Origin: Diploptera punctata
Lineage: Eukaryota > Arthropoda > Insecta > Blattodea > Blaberidae
NCBI GenBank assembly: GCA_030220185.1
Contig: JASPKZ010001599.1
Location: 134,501 to 198,500, forward strand
DNA: 64,000 nucleotides
Direction: 5' to 3'
This document shows positions 11,460 through 20,631 of the stretch, piece after piece (the first letter of the stretch is position 1; the number at the start of each line of letters is the position of its first letter). The position numbers and the translations under genes were made by a program. A model generated the notes under the pieces. That model saw only the letters and a program-made list of their open reading frames with translations, made no database searches and was not told where the DNA came from.

Positions 11460-12367
11460 CTTCTTCTTCTTCTCCCTTCCAAGTATTAGGCCAAGGCCTG
11501 TTACGATCCTATAGAAAATTTTCCCTCCAGCGTTTCATAGGACGGCCAAGTGATCTTCGTCCTCTTGGTATATAATTATAAACAACTTTGGGGATCCGAT
11601 CTGAACTCATTCTTTCAAGATTGTGTTTCCAATTTACTTGGTACTGTTTGATATATTCCAAAATTGGCGTAGTCTTCAATTCTTTTAAGATATCGGTGTT
11701 CCTTTTCCGATCCCGTCTGGTGTAACCCGCTGTTCTGCGCATGAATCTCATTTCACAAGCTGTTATTCTGCTTTCATGTTGTTTTTTTAGTGTCCATGCT
11801 TCACTACCATAGGTCAACACTGGTCTAGCCAAAGTGTTATATAAACGTAATCTGGTGTTTTTTTGTACAAGGGATGGTTTCATAACTTGATTAATAATTC
11901 CTAAACTTTTATTATAACTAGTAATTTTTTCAGGGATATCCTTTTCATCCCAGATAGAGAGATAATATCCAAGATATTTAAATTGATTAGATCTCTCTAA
12001 AATTTTATTCTGGAGACAGAGTTTACTTTGTATGGGGTCCTTCCCATGAAATGCCATAATTTTAGTTTTGTTAATTGATATTTCCATATTAAATTTGGCA
12101 CCTATTTTTTGTAAATTATAAATTGATCGTTGCAAATCATTTTCGGAAAGTGCCAGAAGAGCTAAATCGTCTGCAAAAAGAATAGCATCGAGTTTGAGGT
12201 TCCTATTGATGGGTATATATCCTCGTTGTGTTTTCCTCCATTCATTTATTAATTTATTCATGTATATAATGAAAAGCACCGGTGAAAGTCCACATCCCTG
12301 TCTTACTCCAGTGTTGATCTTTTCCCAAGAATATAATTTGCCATCTTGTTTAACAGAGATTTCATTG
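11460..12367 (-). mobile_element. RTE-D LINE, 5'-truncated, 12-bp target duplication
   Basis: TCCTCAAATACT at 11448-11459 and 12368-12379 bounds the element. The minus reading frame is open from the 5' truncation. TGVRQGCGLSPVLFIIYM (motif B) precedes the first Met at 12279, then ILFADDLALLALSENDLQ (motif C), ISINKTKIMAFHGKD, RPVLTYGSEAWTLKKQ, ACEMRFMRRTAGY and RGRRSLGRPMKRWRENFL-stop. The 3' end is the hairpin GGCC-TT-GGCC, then TAATACTTGGAAGG and a GAA tail. One of the better-preserved RT frames in the window (256 residues from the internal Met). Confidence 0.94.
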
Positions 12368-12379
12368 TCCTCAAATACT

Positions 12380-12770
12380 TCAGTGAATTAATTAATTTAC
12401 CACACATGTGTATCGCTTCCGTAAGAATACTAATGCAGAGTTGTCAGATAACAAATAACTATATTCATTTCTCGATTTTCGAAACGAAACATCAATTTCG
12501 AGGTAACATTTACCGATAATATGTACAGCTTTTGAAACAATTGCCGCACAGATAACTTTCAAGTCTCAGAACGAAGCCACTGCGCATGATCAGATTTCAG
12601 CTAATTGGTTCACAAGTATACAACTATTTGAGAAACTAAATACGTTCTATTCCGTTGTGTGTCGTGCAATGGAAAACAATTTCGTGTAAATAAGTAGTGC
12701 GGTAAATACTGAAAATAAAACAAAGCAAAATAAATGAAACAAAAGAAAGGAAATTAATTGAAATAATGAT
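12380..12770. other. No recognisable feature
   Basis: AT-rich, no ORF with recognisable content. It ends in a 22-bp (GA)n array at 12771-12792. Confidence 0.5.
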
Positions 12771-12862
12771 GAGAGAGAGAGAGAGAGAGAGAACATGGTA
12801 GCAGGATCGAACACGAGACCTCATGCACGGGAAACAGAACCACAACCATTTCTCCTAGAAAT
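12771..12862 (-). repeat. (GA)n array next to a tRNA-like module
   Basis: Positions 12771-12792 are (GA)n. On the minus strand 12860-12793 reads like a degraded tRNA: a GGTTGTGGTTCTG region, GTGCATGAGGTC, then a B-box-like GTGTTCGATCC. Another tRNA-like module at 47.4 kb shares TGCGTGAGGTCG. Probably a tRNA-derived repeat, not a functional tRNA, because no good acceptor stem forms. Confidence 0.45.
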
Positions 12863-13015
12863 CGTCTGTATGAAGCAATGCAGTACTTCAGGACTTACTT
12901 GTATAAAGAAATTAGATATTAACTTAATTTAAATTAGTCAGACGCATTTTGTAATAATAAAGAATAAACAATTTTATTATGCCATGTGTTTTGTAAACAA
13001 AGTAATGAGATCAGT

Positions 13016-13020
<5 letters not shown>

Positions 13021-13080
<60 letters not shown>
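13021..13080. repeat. (TC)n(TA)n compound microsatellite
   Basis: About 26 bp of TC units change directly into about 34 bp of TA units. Confidence 0.95.
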
Positions 13081-13083
<3 letters not shown>

Positions 13084-13116
13084 CTGTTTCCTTTAATTTA
13101 TTTATTTCCATATATT

Positions 13117-13372
13117 CCATTCCATTCCATAGCAATTCTGCCCGAGTGCAGGTCTTTCACTACGATAGTAGCAATTTCATGCTATGCTTTGCAGCTTTAC
13201 TAGGAAACTGTAGGTGTGGTAGCTTCCCGTTGCTTTCCACACCGGTGAAGGATGATGATGATAATGATAAAGATGATGATGGTCGGATGATTTTCGGGGA
13301 CCGTTGGGCCCTAAGCTTCCTGACAGGTGAGGAAAAACCCCGAAAAAAAAATCTTACCTGTTCCGACAGGTA
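13117..13372 (-). mobile_element. SINE1, 5'-truncated copy (minus strand)
   Basis: Minus-strand reading: the body GAAAATCATCCGACC, CACCGGTGTGGAAAGCAACG, AGCTACCACACCTACAG, then the 3' hairpin CTGC-ACTC-GGGCAG and AATTGCTATGGAATGG. The tRNA head and B box are missing. It adjoins the AT minisatellite at 13373. Same 3' module as the copies at 25.3 and 55 kb. Confidence 0.88.
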
Positions 13373-13745
13373 ATATACATATATGTATATATATACATAT
13401 ATATACATATACATATATATACATATACATATATATACATATACATATATATACATATACATATATGTACATATACATATATATATACACATACATATAA
13501 ACAATACATATACATATATATACATATACATATATATACATAATATCATATATACATACTATATATATACATATATACATACATATATATATAATATATA
13601 CATACATATATATACATATATACATACATATATATACATATATACATACATATATATACATATTATATATATATACATATACATATATATATTACATATA
13701 CATATATACATATATATATACATATACATATATACATATATATGT
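13373..13745. repeat. AT-rich minisatellite, TATACA-type units
   Basis: About 370 bp of interleaved (ATACAT), (ATAT) and (ACATAT) units. The long Ile/Tyr/Met-rich ORFs on both strands between 13160 and 13754 are translations of this array and not genes. Confidence 0.95.
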
Positions 13746-13783
13746 TATAATTAAATATTTAACATTGAGCAATGCAAGCTTAA

Positions 13784-13899
13784 TATGGTATGATAAAAAA
13801 TAAATGCCTGGACGGGATTCGAACCCTGATCTCTGAGTCTGTACCTCAGTGTGATATCCATTACACCACCAGACGAATCCAATTCAAACATTTATTTTT

Positions 13900-13936
<37 letters not shown>

Positions 13937-14073
13937 CTCCATTTACACATATAAGAAAAATAAATGTTTGAATTGGATTCGCCTCGTGCTGTAATGGAAA
14001 TCACACTGAGGTACAGACTCAGAGATCCGGGTTCGAATCCTGTCCAGGCATTTATTTTTCTTATCATACCATA
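13784..14073. repeat. Palindromic pair of tRNA-like modules
   Basis: Inverted repeat with arms of about 120 bp (13784-13905 and 13950-14073) around a (TA)n spacer. Each arm contains a tRNA-like sequence: minus strand 13876-13805 and plus strand 13979-14050. Visible parts are an acceptor stem GTCTGG/CCAGGC (left copy), D-arm GTG...CAC, an anticodon stem CTGAG/CTCAG with the 7-base loop GTACAGA, and a B box GGGTTCGAATCC. Each module is flanked by AAGAAAAATAAATG on the left and CATTTATTTTTCTT on the right, an inverted pair. The anticodon read from the loop would be ACA, which no standard metazoan tRNA uses, so these are probably tRNA-derived repeats. Confidence 0.75.
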
Positions 14074-14157
14074 TATATATATATATATATACAAATTTAT
14101 TTATATAACGAAGCTTGATAATATATAGATATTATGAAAATTATCGACGTTATTAAA

Positions 14158-14187
14158 TAATAATAATAATAATAATAATAAATAGTA

Positions 14188-14217
<30 letters not shown>
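14158..14217. repeat. (TAA)n and (TA)n microsatellites
   Basis: TAA units at about 14158-14177 and TA units at about 14187-14215. Confidence 0.9.
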
Positions 14218-14223
<6 letters not shown>

Positions 14224-14224
14224 A

Positions 14225-14312
14225 CCTGACCAGAAACGAACGTGGGCCCGCGTCGTCGGAAAAGGAGCATCTTACCGACTGCTCCACTGAAACGAACGAC
14301 ACGAATGCTGCA
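14225..14312 (-). repeat. Possible tRNA-like module
   Basis: The minus strand reads GTGGAGCAGTCGGTAAGATG, an A-box-like block, then GGGCCCACGTTCG as a poor B box. It follows a (TA)n array like the other tRNA-like modules. Weak match with no complete cloverleaf by eye. Confidence 0.3.
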
Positions 14313-14635
14313 TGAAGAGAGACTTGCACAGTCTGCTTTTACTCTAACGAGTCAGAACATGTAACAACGTACTGGTGTGAATCGCTCCTCAGAAATCTTA
14401 ATTTCCATCATCAAGAGTTGCGCCATCATTTTTTTCAAAGGCAGTATATGAACATTTCGTTATGATAAAATGGTTTCAGTTTTGAATATGAAGGACCCTG
14501 CAAAAAATACTATAAAAATAGTTCATAATTCAATACATGGCTATCCACAACTTAAAAATGATTTTATTAAATCAGGATTAAAACGAGAAATCTAATATAT
14601 TGTATTTAAAATTAATGTTTGTTTGTTCATACGCT
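14313..14635. other. No recognisable feature
   Basis: AT-rich spacer with no ORF or repeat recognised. Confidence 0.45.
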
Positions 14636-15160
14636 ATGCGCGGCCATACCGTTGATCCGATTGTGATGGGTTTTTTTGCAAAATGTTCAGGAGATTCCCG
14701 GAATGAACATAGGCTATAAGAGAGTTGTGATACTCAACTCCTACACCCTTAAAATCGCCCTCTGTAATGGAAAACGTGAAAAAAATAGCTCTCTGGACTG
14801 TTAAATGGCTTACACTGCCTAAACCATAGGAATTACACAAAATTAATGTACACAGAATTATATATCTCAAAAAGCTCTACAAAAATGTACGCGATAGCAT
14901 ATGTTTATCTCTTACGGGAAACTCACAATAAACATTTTTGTCTTTCATTGATACCAACAGAATAATACATATTCGGGTAACCTTTCACCTTTATTATTGA
15001 TACCAAGAGTCCCGCGCCGTAGTCGAGTGGTTAAGGCAAAAAGACTTGGCGCAGAACTACGGGACTTACGCTGGTTCGAGTCTGCATGGGGATTTTTTTT
15101 TCTCATGTAATATCGGCCAGTATTGCACCGGTGCACAGTGGGCCAGAAATGAAATCTAGC
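14636..15160 (+). repeat. Composite repeat X, copy 1, with SINE2-like tRNA head
   Basis: 14640-14890 (CCATACCGTTGATCC, GTTCAGGAGATTCCC, GCCTAAACCATAGG) recurs at 21816-22065, and its second half at 15510-15640. From 15007 it runs into a tRNA-Leu/Ser-like head: AGTCCCGCGCCGTAGTCGAG with A box TAGTCGAGTGGTTAAGG and B box GGTTCGAGTCT. The same head-plus-flank unit is repeated at 15510-15840, so repeat X and the tRNA head moved or were duplicated as one block. Confidence 0.65.
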
Positions 15161-15227
15161 TGGAAAAATACTATTTTCACTCACCCTCATCAATTTACCT
15201 TTTTTTGCACTCTAATATCATTCTTAT

Positions 15228-15455
15228 GGAGAGACGTCCATGGAGACTTCTTGTAGGAAAGCCAGAAGGAAAATGCCCAGTTGGTAGACCAAGAATGAGG
15301 AGGGAGAATAACATTAACTATGATTTGAGGGATGCAGATTATACAGGGAATGATTAGAAAGCATTAGCTCAGGATAGGGATATATGGAGAGCTTATGTCC
15401 GCGCGGCCATGACCCTACGGGTTCGATAGTGCCAGTGAGTAAGTAAGTAGATATA
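15228..15455 (+). mobile_element. RTE-A LINE, very short 3' copy, 8-bp target duplication
   Basis: ATTCTTAT at 15220-15227 and 15456-15463 flanks the insertion into repeat X. Only the last 70 or so codons remain (LLVGKPEGKCPVGRPRMR onward), with one TAG in place of TGG (near 15355) and ending in GTGAGTAAGTAAG. Confidence 0.9.
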
Positions 15456-15463
15456 ATTCTTAT

Positions 15464-15849
15464 ATGACGGTTCTTAACTTATCTGCAAAAGAGGGTACAA
15501 TTCTAATGTCAAAAAAGTATCTCTTTGGACGCTTAAATGGCTTACGCTGTCTAAACCATAAGAAATACACAAAATTAATGTACACAGAATTGAATATCTC
15601 AAAAATCTCTACAACAAAGTGAGCGACAGCATGTTTCTCTCTTATGGATAACTCACAATAACCATTTTCATCTTTCATCATACCAAGAGTCCCTCGCCGT
15701 AGCCGAGTGGTTATGGTAAGAAGTCTTGGCGCTGAACTACGGTTCCTACGCTGGCTCGAGTCTCCATGGGGAAAGAAAATTTTCTCATGGAATATCGGCC
15801 AGTATGCGACCGGTGCACAGTGGGTCAGAAGTTAAATGTAGCTGGAAAT
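15464..15849 (+). repeat. Composite repeat X, copy 2, with SINE2-like tRNA head
   Basis: 15510-15687 repeats the second half of copy 1 (GGCTTACGCTGTCTAAACC, ATTAATGTACACAGAATTG, AACTCACAATAACCATTTT). A tRNA head follows at 15688 (CGTAGCCGAGTGGTTATGG; B box CTGGCTCGAGTCT). Copy 2 has a C in place of the second T of the B box, so it is probably inactive. Confidence 0.65.
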
Positions 15850-16151
15850 AACTATTTTCACTCACCCTCACCAATTTATCTTTTTTTTTCACTCTAATAT
15901 AATTGTTATATGACGGTTGTTAACTTATCTGCAAAGGAGGGTACAATTCCAATGTTTATGAAGGCAATATAAACATCGTAAGTTTCCGATGGTTAAGAAC
16001 TCATCTGGTCTATATTCCAGTTGTGTTATTAGCATTGTGTGTTCAAGTTCAGTGAGCTTTTCTTATTCTGTATGCATACTTCACCTCAAGGTTTGTAATG
16101 TTATTGACATATATTATGTTTTTCTATATAACCAGATATTATGTTAAATAC
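15850..16151 (+). repeat. Left arm of a ~2-kb palindromic repeat, outer part
   Basis: Reads forward the sequence found in reverse at 21290-21530: shared blocks TAGCTGGAAATAA, TTATCTGCAAAGGAGGGT, ATATAAACATCG, AGTTCAGTGAG and TTTACCTCAAGG/TTCACCTCAAGG. The arm continues at 19646 after the LTR retrotransposon. The last 61 bases, 16091-16151, are one copy of the perfect flanking duplication of that element. Confidence 0.75.
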
Positions 16152-16152
16152 T

Positions 16153-17138
16153 TGTGCTGGCAAGATACCCTAAACCACGCTTCTGCGTAACCATTTGTGC
16201 TGGCAAGATACCAGCGCTCTGTTACCATTTATGGCGCGTTTTAAGAGAACAAAACCACGGTCTGCCTACCATTTGTAGGTGAGTTAACCACACTACGCTA
16301 CTGCTACCATTTGTAGGTTTTGAAAGCAAACCACGCTCAGCGTAACACTTGTCCGGGATCGGGCTTTGTAATTTGCTGCATTTATTAACGTGGTCCTGAT
16401 ATTCGAAGAAGTTATCAGTAAGAAAGCAGCTCGCCTCGGGCCCATGAAAGGCAGCTATTAATTCATCTTTCTTTTCCTGATGAACATATATACATGTATA
16501 GATACAGATTATTAAAAGCATACAGTGAGTGAATTTTGTATAGGAGAGTGAACAACCACTTATACTAGAATAATAACTGAGGGGCGTTTGTTTAAAAAGA
16601 TAACCTTTTAATATAAACAAGTTGGTTTTAAATAAAACAATAAATTAATAACAAAAGAGAATTCTTGATCAAACGACCAAGCGTAGCTGTAAAAATAACT
16701 GAAGAAATAACATACCATACATAATACCACACTCACACACGTGTCCAAGCTTTAGGAGTCTTCACTTCTTCCGTACATAGCTGGACTAACTCAAAACAGA
16801 CCTCTTCTCGGCCTCCATCAACTTGTCTATATAGAACCACCATATTAACCTTCCAGTCGCATGGTGAGCTGGAACTGGATTCCACCTTTGAATCCGTCTT
16901 TAAATAACCAAACGCCGGTTGCTAGGCTGATCGAATGATAATGTTCGGTAAGAGTACAGTGTATAAAAAGGTTCGCAAGTAGAGGGGATATGCGCCATAG
17001 AGATGCGCGGCGGAAAGGATGAAAAAGGGGAGGGGTAGGCACAAAGAACATAGGACATTGGCATATTTCATAAATGTTCTGTAGTAGGGAGGAGAACAAA
17101 GATACCATACTGAACCGCAGAAAGGCACTTTCGGTTCA
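16153..17138 (-). repeat. LTR retrotransposon, 3' LTR (element on minus strand)
   Basis: About 986 bp, closely similar to 18670-19645. On the minus strand it starts TGAACCGAAAGTGCC and ends GCCAGCACA, giving TG...CA ends. It contains five units resembling AAACCACGCTCTGCTACCATTTG (plus strand) near 16172, 16210, 16251, 16286 and 16328. ORFs inside are duplicated in both LTRs and are not genes. A polypurine tract lies just inside at 17139-17152, which sets the orientation. Confidence 0.9.
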
Positions 17139-17152
17139 ATAACTCCCCCTGT
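17139..17152 (-). other. Polypurine tract of the LTR element
   Basis: The minus strand reads CACAGGGGGAGTTAT directly upstream of the 3' LTR start TGAACC. This is where plus-strand DNA synthesis of the element would be primed. Confidence 0.7.
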
Positions 17153-17200
17153 GCCCTCCGGGTAAAAAAGGAACGACAGTCCATAAATTTCAAAATAATG

Positions 17201-17446
17201 TCAGGTAGAACAATCCCACGTTGGGAGGGGCACATCAACACTATCAGATTCCAGCGGTAAACTTCTACACAAATCTTCATCGTCCCCAAAATCACAATCA
17301 CCACACTCGCTTCCATGTTGACTATATCGGCGCTGAAAATTAATTCCATCTGAATTCAGTCGCCTTAGTACAACTCTGCGGTGTTCCCGGTGAAGAACAG
17401 GGTGACGATACCATAATTGGATTGCCGGATCGCAATCCCGCTCCAC
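17201..17446 (-). pseudogene. Probable pol C-terminal remnant of the LTR element
   Basis: A minus-strand ORF of 81 codons with DPAIQLWYRHPVLHREHRRV and an acidic tail (CGDCDFGDDEDLC), located next to the polypurine tract where the end of integrase would be. I recognise no complete domain. The assignment rests on position and on the basic-then-acidic character. It may instead be non-coding. Confidence 0.4.
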
Positions 17447-17932
17447 CGCTATCCAGGAATCTGTAGTTCTAGAGTCACCATGTCGGTCAGCTGGGCACTC
17501 GGGGGTCGGCCGGATCCACCAAGCGCTCGACTGCCGAACATTCCAGGCTGCGTCGTAATGCCAATGTTAAGGAAGGGTAAACTGAAACAAAAAACAGGCA
17601 AAGACAGGAAAACGGAACCTCAGACATACTAGTTCAGCATGTGACATAATACAAAATATTTTCGTAATAAACCTCTAGTTTAACATACAGATATTCTCAC
17701 AACAAACATGCTTGGATTCACTTCATTACAGAACATAATTTAACTTGACTGATATGTTGTTTTTACAACGTGGCCATGGACGCTTACTAAGTTCTAGTTA
17801 CCCTCATTTTAGAATTTAGCCTGCGTCTCATTAGCAAAACCTGGACCACGTATACAGAAACTCACTCTGGTAGCTCCACAACCAAAAGGTTGACTCAATC
17901 AGCTCATATACTAAAATACATAAGTAGCTTTC

Positions 17933-18220
17933 TTAATATCTCCAACAAATATACAAACAAACTACGTAGAAACAACTAAGCTCGACACTCTCTAGCGAGA
18001 TGTCCAAAACGCTGACATTTCCAACATTGTAAATTACTTTAACTGCGCTGTCTACAGTAAACTTACGCTTTACTAATGTTTGTTCAGCCGGGGAGAGAGA
18101 ATTCATATGAATTTTAAGTCGCTGACGTAATATATTTACATCACTTTCAACCTCAATACCTAGTAAGCTCAACTCTCGGACGAGATTGTCTTTTGATATT
18201 ACATCTATCCAACTAGGCAT
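17933..18220 (-). pseudogene. gag-like N-terminal fragment of the LTR element
   Basis: The frame is open from Met 18283, but the likely start is the second Met (18220), giving MPSWIDVISKDNLVRELSLL and onward. The helix-rich block DNLVRELSLLGIEVESDVNI followed by LRQRLKIHM looks like the SAP-like/helical N-terminus of some insect gag proteins. The ORF stops after 95 residues, well short of a normal gag, consistent with internal deletion. Stated from pattern only. Confidence 0.5.
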
Positions 18221-18601
18221 GTTTACAAAGTATAATGAACAAAAGATGTAAACAACTATAAGCGAACGTAGTTTAGTATGCATAAGTCACTCTCTGTTTT
18301 CGTATAAAGAAAGATGAGTCAATATCATTTACGTGAAACAATACAAACGCGCAAATAAATGCTTTTCAATAACTTTAACATAGATACCAAGTATCGAAAA
18401 CAAATAGTTATCCGCAGGGTAATATCTCTGAAAAAAATGTCGACTTTCTAATTCCAAACTTCATTCACGACCATACAGAGTCTATACCCTTGTTTTGGTA
18501 CTTGAAACCAAAACTCCGAAACTTGAGTAGAAAATTTTAAATCGATACTACTAGAACCACTGTTAATAGAGTACAGCATATCTTTCAAAGTTGAAAGATA
18601 C

Positions 18602-18667
18602 AAAACCACACGCTCTACAACCAATTGTGCTGGCTTTTTAAGAAAACGAAACCACGCTCTGCTACCA
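18602..18667 (-). other. Primer binding site and an extra PBS-like unit
   Basis: Minus strand 18667-18651 reads TGGTAGCAGAGCGTGG, beginning 2 nt after the 5' LTR end, the expected place for the tRNA primer binding site. A second, diverged unit, TTGGTTGTAGAGCGTG, follows at 18628-18610, preceded by another GCCAGCACAA. The same unit is repeated five times inside each LTR. Confidence 0.7.
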
Positions 18668-18669
18668 CT

Positions 18670-19645
18670 TGTGCTGGCAAGATACCCTGAACCACGCTTC
18701 TGCGTAACCATTTCTGCTGGCAAGATACCAGCGCTCTGTTACCATTTGTGGCGTTTAAAGAACAAAACCACGGTCTGCCTACCATTTGTAGGTGAGTTAA
18801 CCACACTACGCTACTGCTACCATTTGTGGGTCTAGAAAGCAAACCACGCTCAGCGTAACACTTGTCCGGGATCGGGCTTTGTAATTTGCTGCATTTATTA
18901 ACGTGGTCCTGATATTCGAAGAAGTTATCAGTAAGAAAGCAGCTTGCCTCGGGCCCATGAAAGGCAGCTATTAATTCATCTTTCTTTTCCTGATGAACAT
19001 ATTTACATATATAGATACAGATTATTAGAAGCATACAGTGAGTGATTTTGTATAGGAGAGTGAACAACTACTTATACTTGAATAATAACAGAGGGGCGTT
19101 GTTTAAAAAGATAACCTTTTAATATAAACAAGTTTGTTTTAACTAAAACAATAAATTAATAACAAAAGATAATTCTTGATCAAACGACCAAGCATAGCGG
19201 TAGAAATAACTGAATAAATAACATACCATACATAATACCACACTCACACACGTGTCCAAGCTTTAGGAATCACTTCTTCCGTACATTGCTGGACTAACTC
19301 AAAACAGACCTCTTCTCGGCCTCAATCAACTTGTCTATATAGACCACCATATTAACCTTCCAGTTGCATGGTGAGTTGGAACTGGATTCCACCTTTGAAT
19401 CCGTCTTTAAATAACCAAACGCCGGTTGCTAGGCTGATCGAATGATAATGTTCGGTAAGAGTACAATGTATATAAAGGTTCGCAAGTAGAGGGGATATGC
19501 GCCGTAGAGATGCGCGGCGGAAAGGATGAAAAAGGGGAGAGGTAGGCACAAGGAACACAGGACATTGGCATATTTCATAAATGTTCTGTAGTAGGGAGGA
19601 GAACAAAGATACCATACTGAACCGCAGAAAGGCACTTTCGGTTCA
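18670..19645 (-). repeat. LTR retrotransposon, 5' LTR (element on minus strand)
   Basis: Direct repeat of 16153-17138 with only scattered substitutions and short indels, so the insertion is not very old compared with the diverged palindrome it interrupts. It ends at the plus-strand base before the second 61-bp flank. Confidence 0.9.
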
Positions 19646-20262
19646 GTTTGTAATGTTATTGACATATATTATGTTTTTCTATATAACCAGATATTATGTT
19701 AAATACATGTGGAATCATACCTTCCATGCACTAAAAAATTTACGCAATCATCTGATTTTTAATTGAGCTAAAAAGAAAACAGTTCTGAACAGTAGTACAA
19801 ATTTTAGTTATTATATAGAGTGATTTATGGACTTCAATTCCCGCACAATAACATGTGTGCAAATTATTCCGTTCTTTTTAATTAGCTTTCTCATTACAGG
19901 AGGTAGCCAGCAACTGAGGCCTACCGTTGCGTGCAGAGAATAATTGTTTGATTTAATATGGAAATGAAATGTTAGATAGAGGCAATAAGTTATCATTTAG
20001 TAAACAAATTAGGGATAGGGGGATGTTAGCAGAATGTTTTAAATGATATTAAAAATCAATATTTTTTAAAAAGCGGTTTTCTCAAACGTACGAAGTTGTG
20101 CGCGAGAAAAAAATTCTAATGAAATATTCTGATTGGCTAGGAGTGAATGTTAATTTCCCGTTATGAAGAATTAATTTAGAACAATGACAGCCGTTGGAAA
20201 ATTCTGTTCCATCTGCTTATGGGATTGGGAGACCCAAAATAACTTTCCAAGAGGCTGGAATA
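19646..20262 (+). repeat. Left arm of the ~2-kb palindromic repeat, inner part
   Basis: Begins with the second 61-bp copy (19646-19706). It then reads forward what 20632-21250 carries in reverse: GTGGAATCAT, TAGAGTGATTTATGGACTTC, AATTCCCGCACAA, GCAGAGAA, AAATATTCTGATTGGCTA, CTGCTTATGG. Roughly four in five bases match between the arms by eye. About 370 bp at the centre (20263-20631) are not palindromic. Confidence 0.8.
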
Positions 20263-20631
20263 ATAGAAATGTTCAATTAAGCAGGAATTCTCTCGCGATG
20301 AACTTGCTCTTGCAACAGAAATATCACTTTGGTCATATGGTACACGGGATACTGCTGATGTTTTAAACACATTACTAAAAAACACAACAAATATCACCAA
20401 AATAATAATAAACATTACAAATCACCCCGCGCAACTCCCCTATCATCTATGTCGAACGAAGCATTGTCTTTTGTGACAATAAAATATCAATATGTCGATA
20501 TAATAACATGAGACTAGGTGTCAAAAAAAATGTTGTGGTATTTTATCCATCCTATAATGCTTCTAGGGAAGCAAATTTGTTATGCTACCTTTCCCAGACA
20601 CACATTTCAGCAGAAGTAAGACTTTTTTTAC

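Larger units (their letters stand above)
16152..19645 (-). mobile_element. LTR retrotransposon, internally deleted, 3.49 kb
   Basis: Two LTRs of about 0.98 kb (16153-17138 and 18670-19645) enclose only about 1.5 kb of internal DNA, too short for gag-pol, so the element is non-autonomous. On the minus strand a primer binding site TGGTAGCAGAGCGTGG lies 2 nt after the 5' LTR (18651-18667). A purine-rich tract CAGGGGGAG lies before the 3' LTR. A gag-like N-terminus is at 18220-17933 and a likely pol C-terminal remnant at 17446-17201. Instead of a 4-6 bp target duplication it is bounded by a perfect 61-bp repeat (16091-16151 and 19646-19706). The superfamily (Gypsy or BEL/Pao) is not decided by what remains. 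Confidence 0.88.

Noticed and set aside
13160..13754. Long Ile/Tyr/Met-rich ORFs on both strands
   Set aside because: They are translations of the AT-rich minisatellite; the same holds for 1669-1923, 1119-1334, 45743-46392 and 24113-24307.
13805..14050. Functional tRNA genes in the palindrome
   Set aside because: The anticodon loop would give ACA, stems have mismatches, and flanks are repeated around a different tRNA-like core at 41.35 kb; tRNA-derived repeats are more likely.
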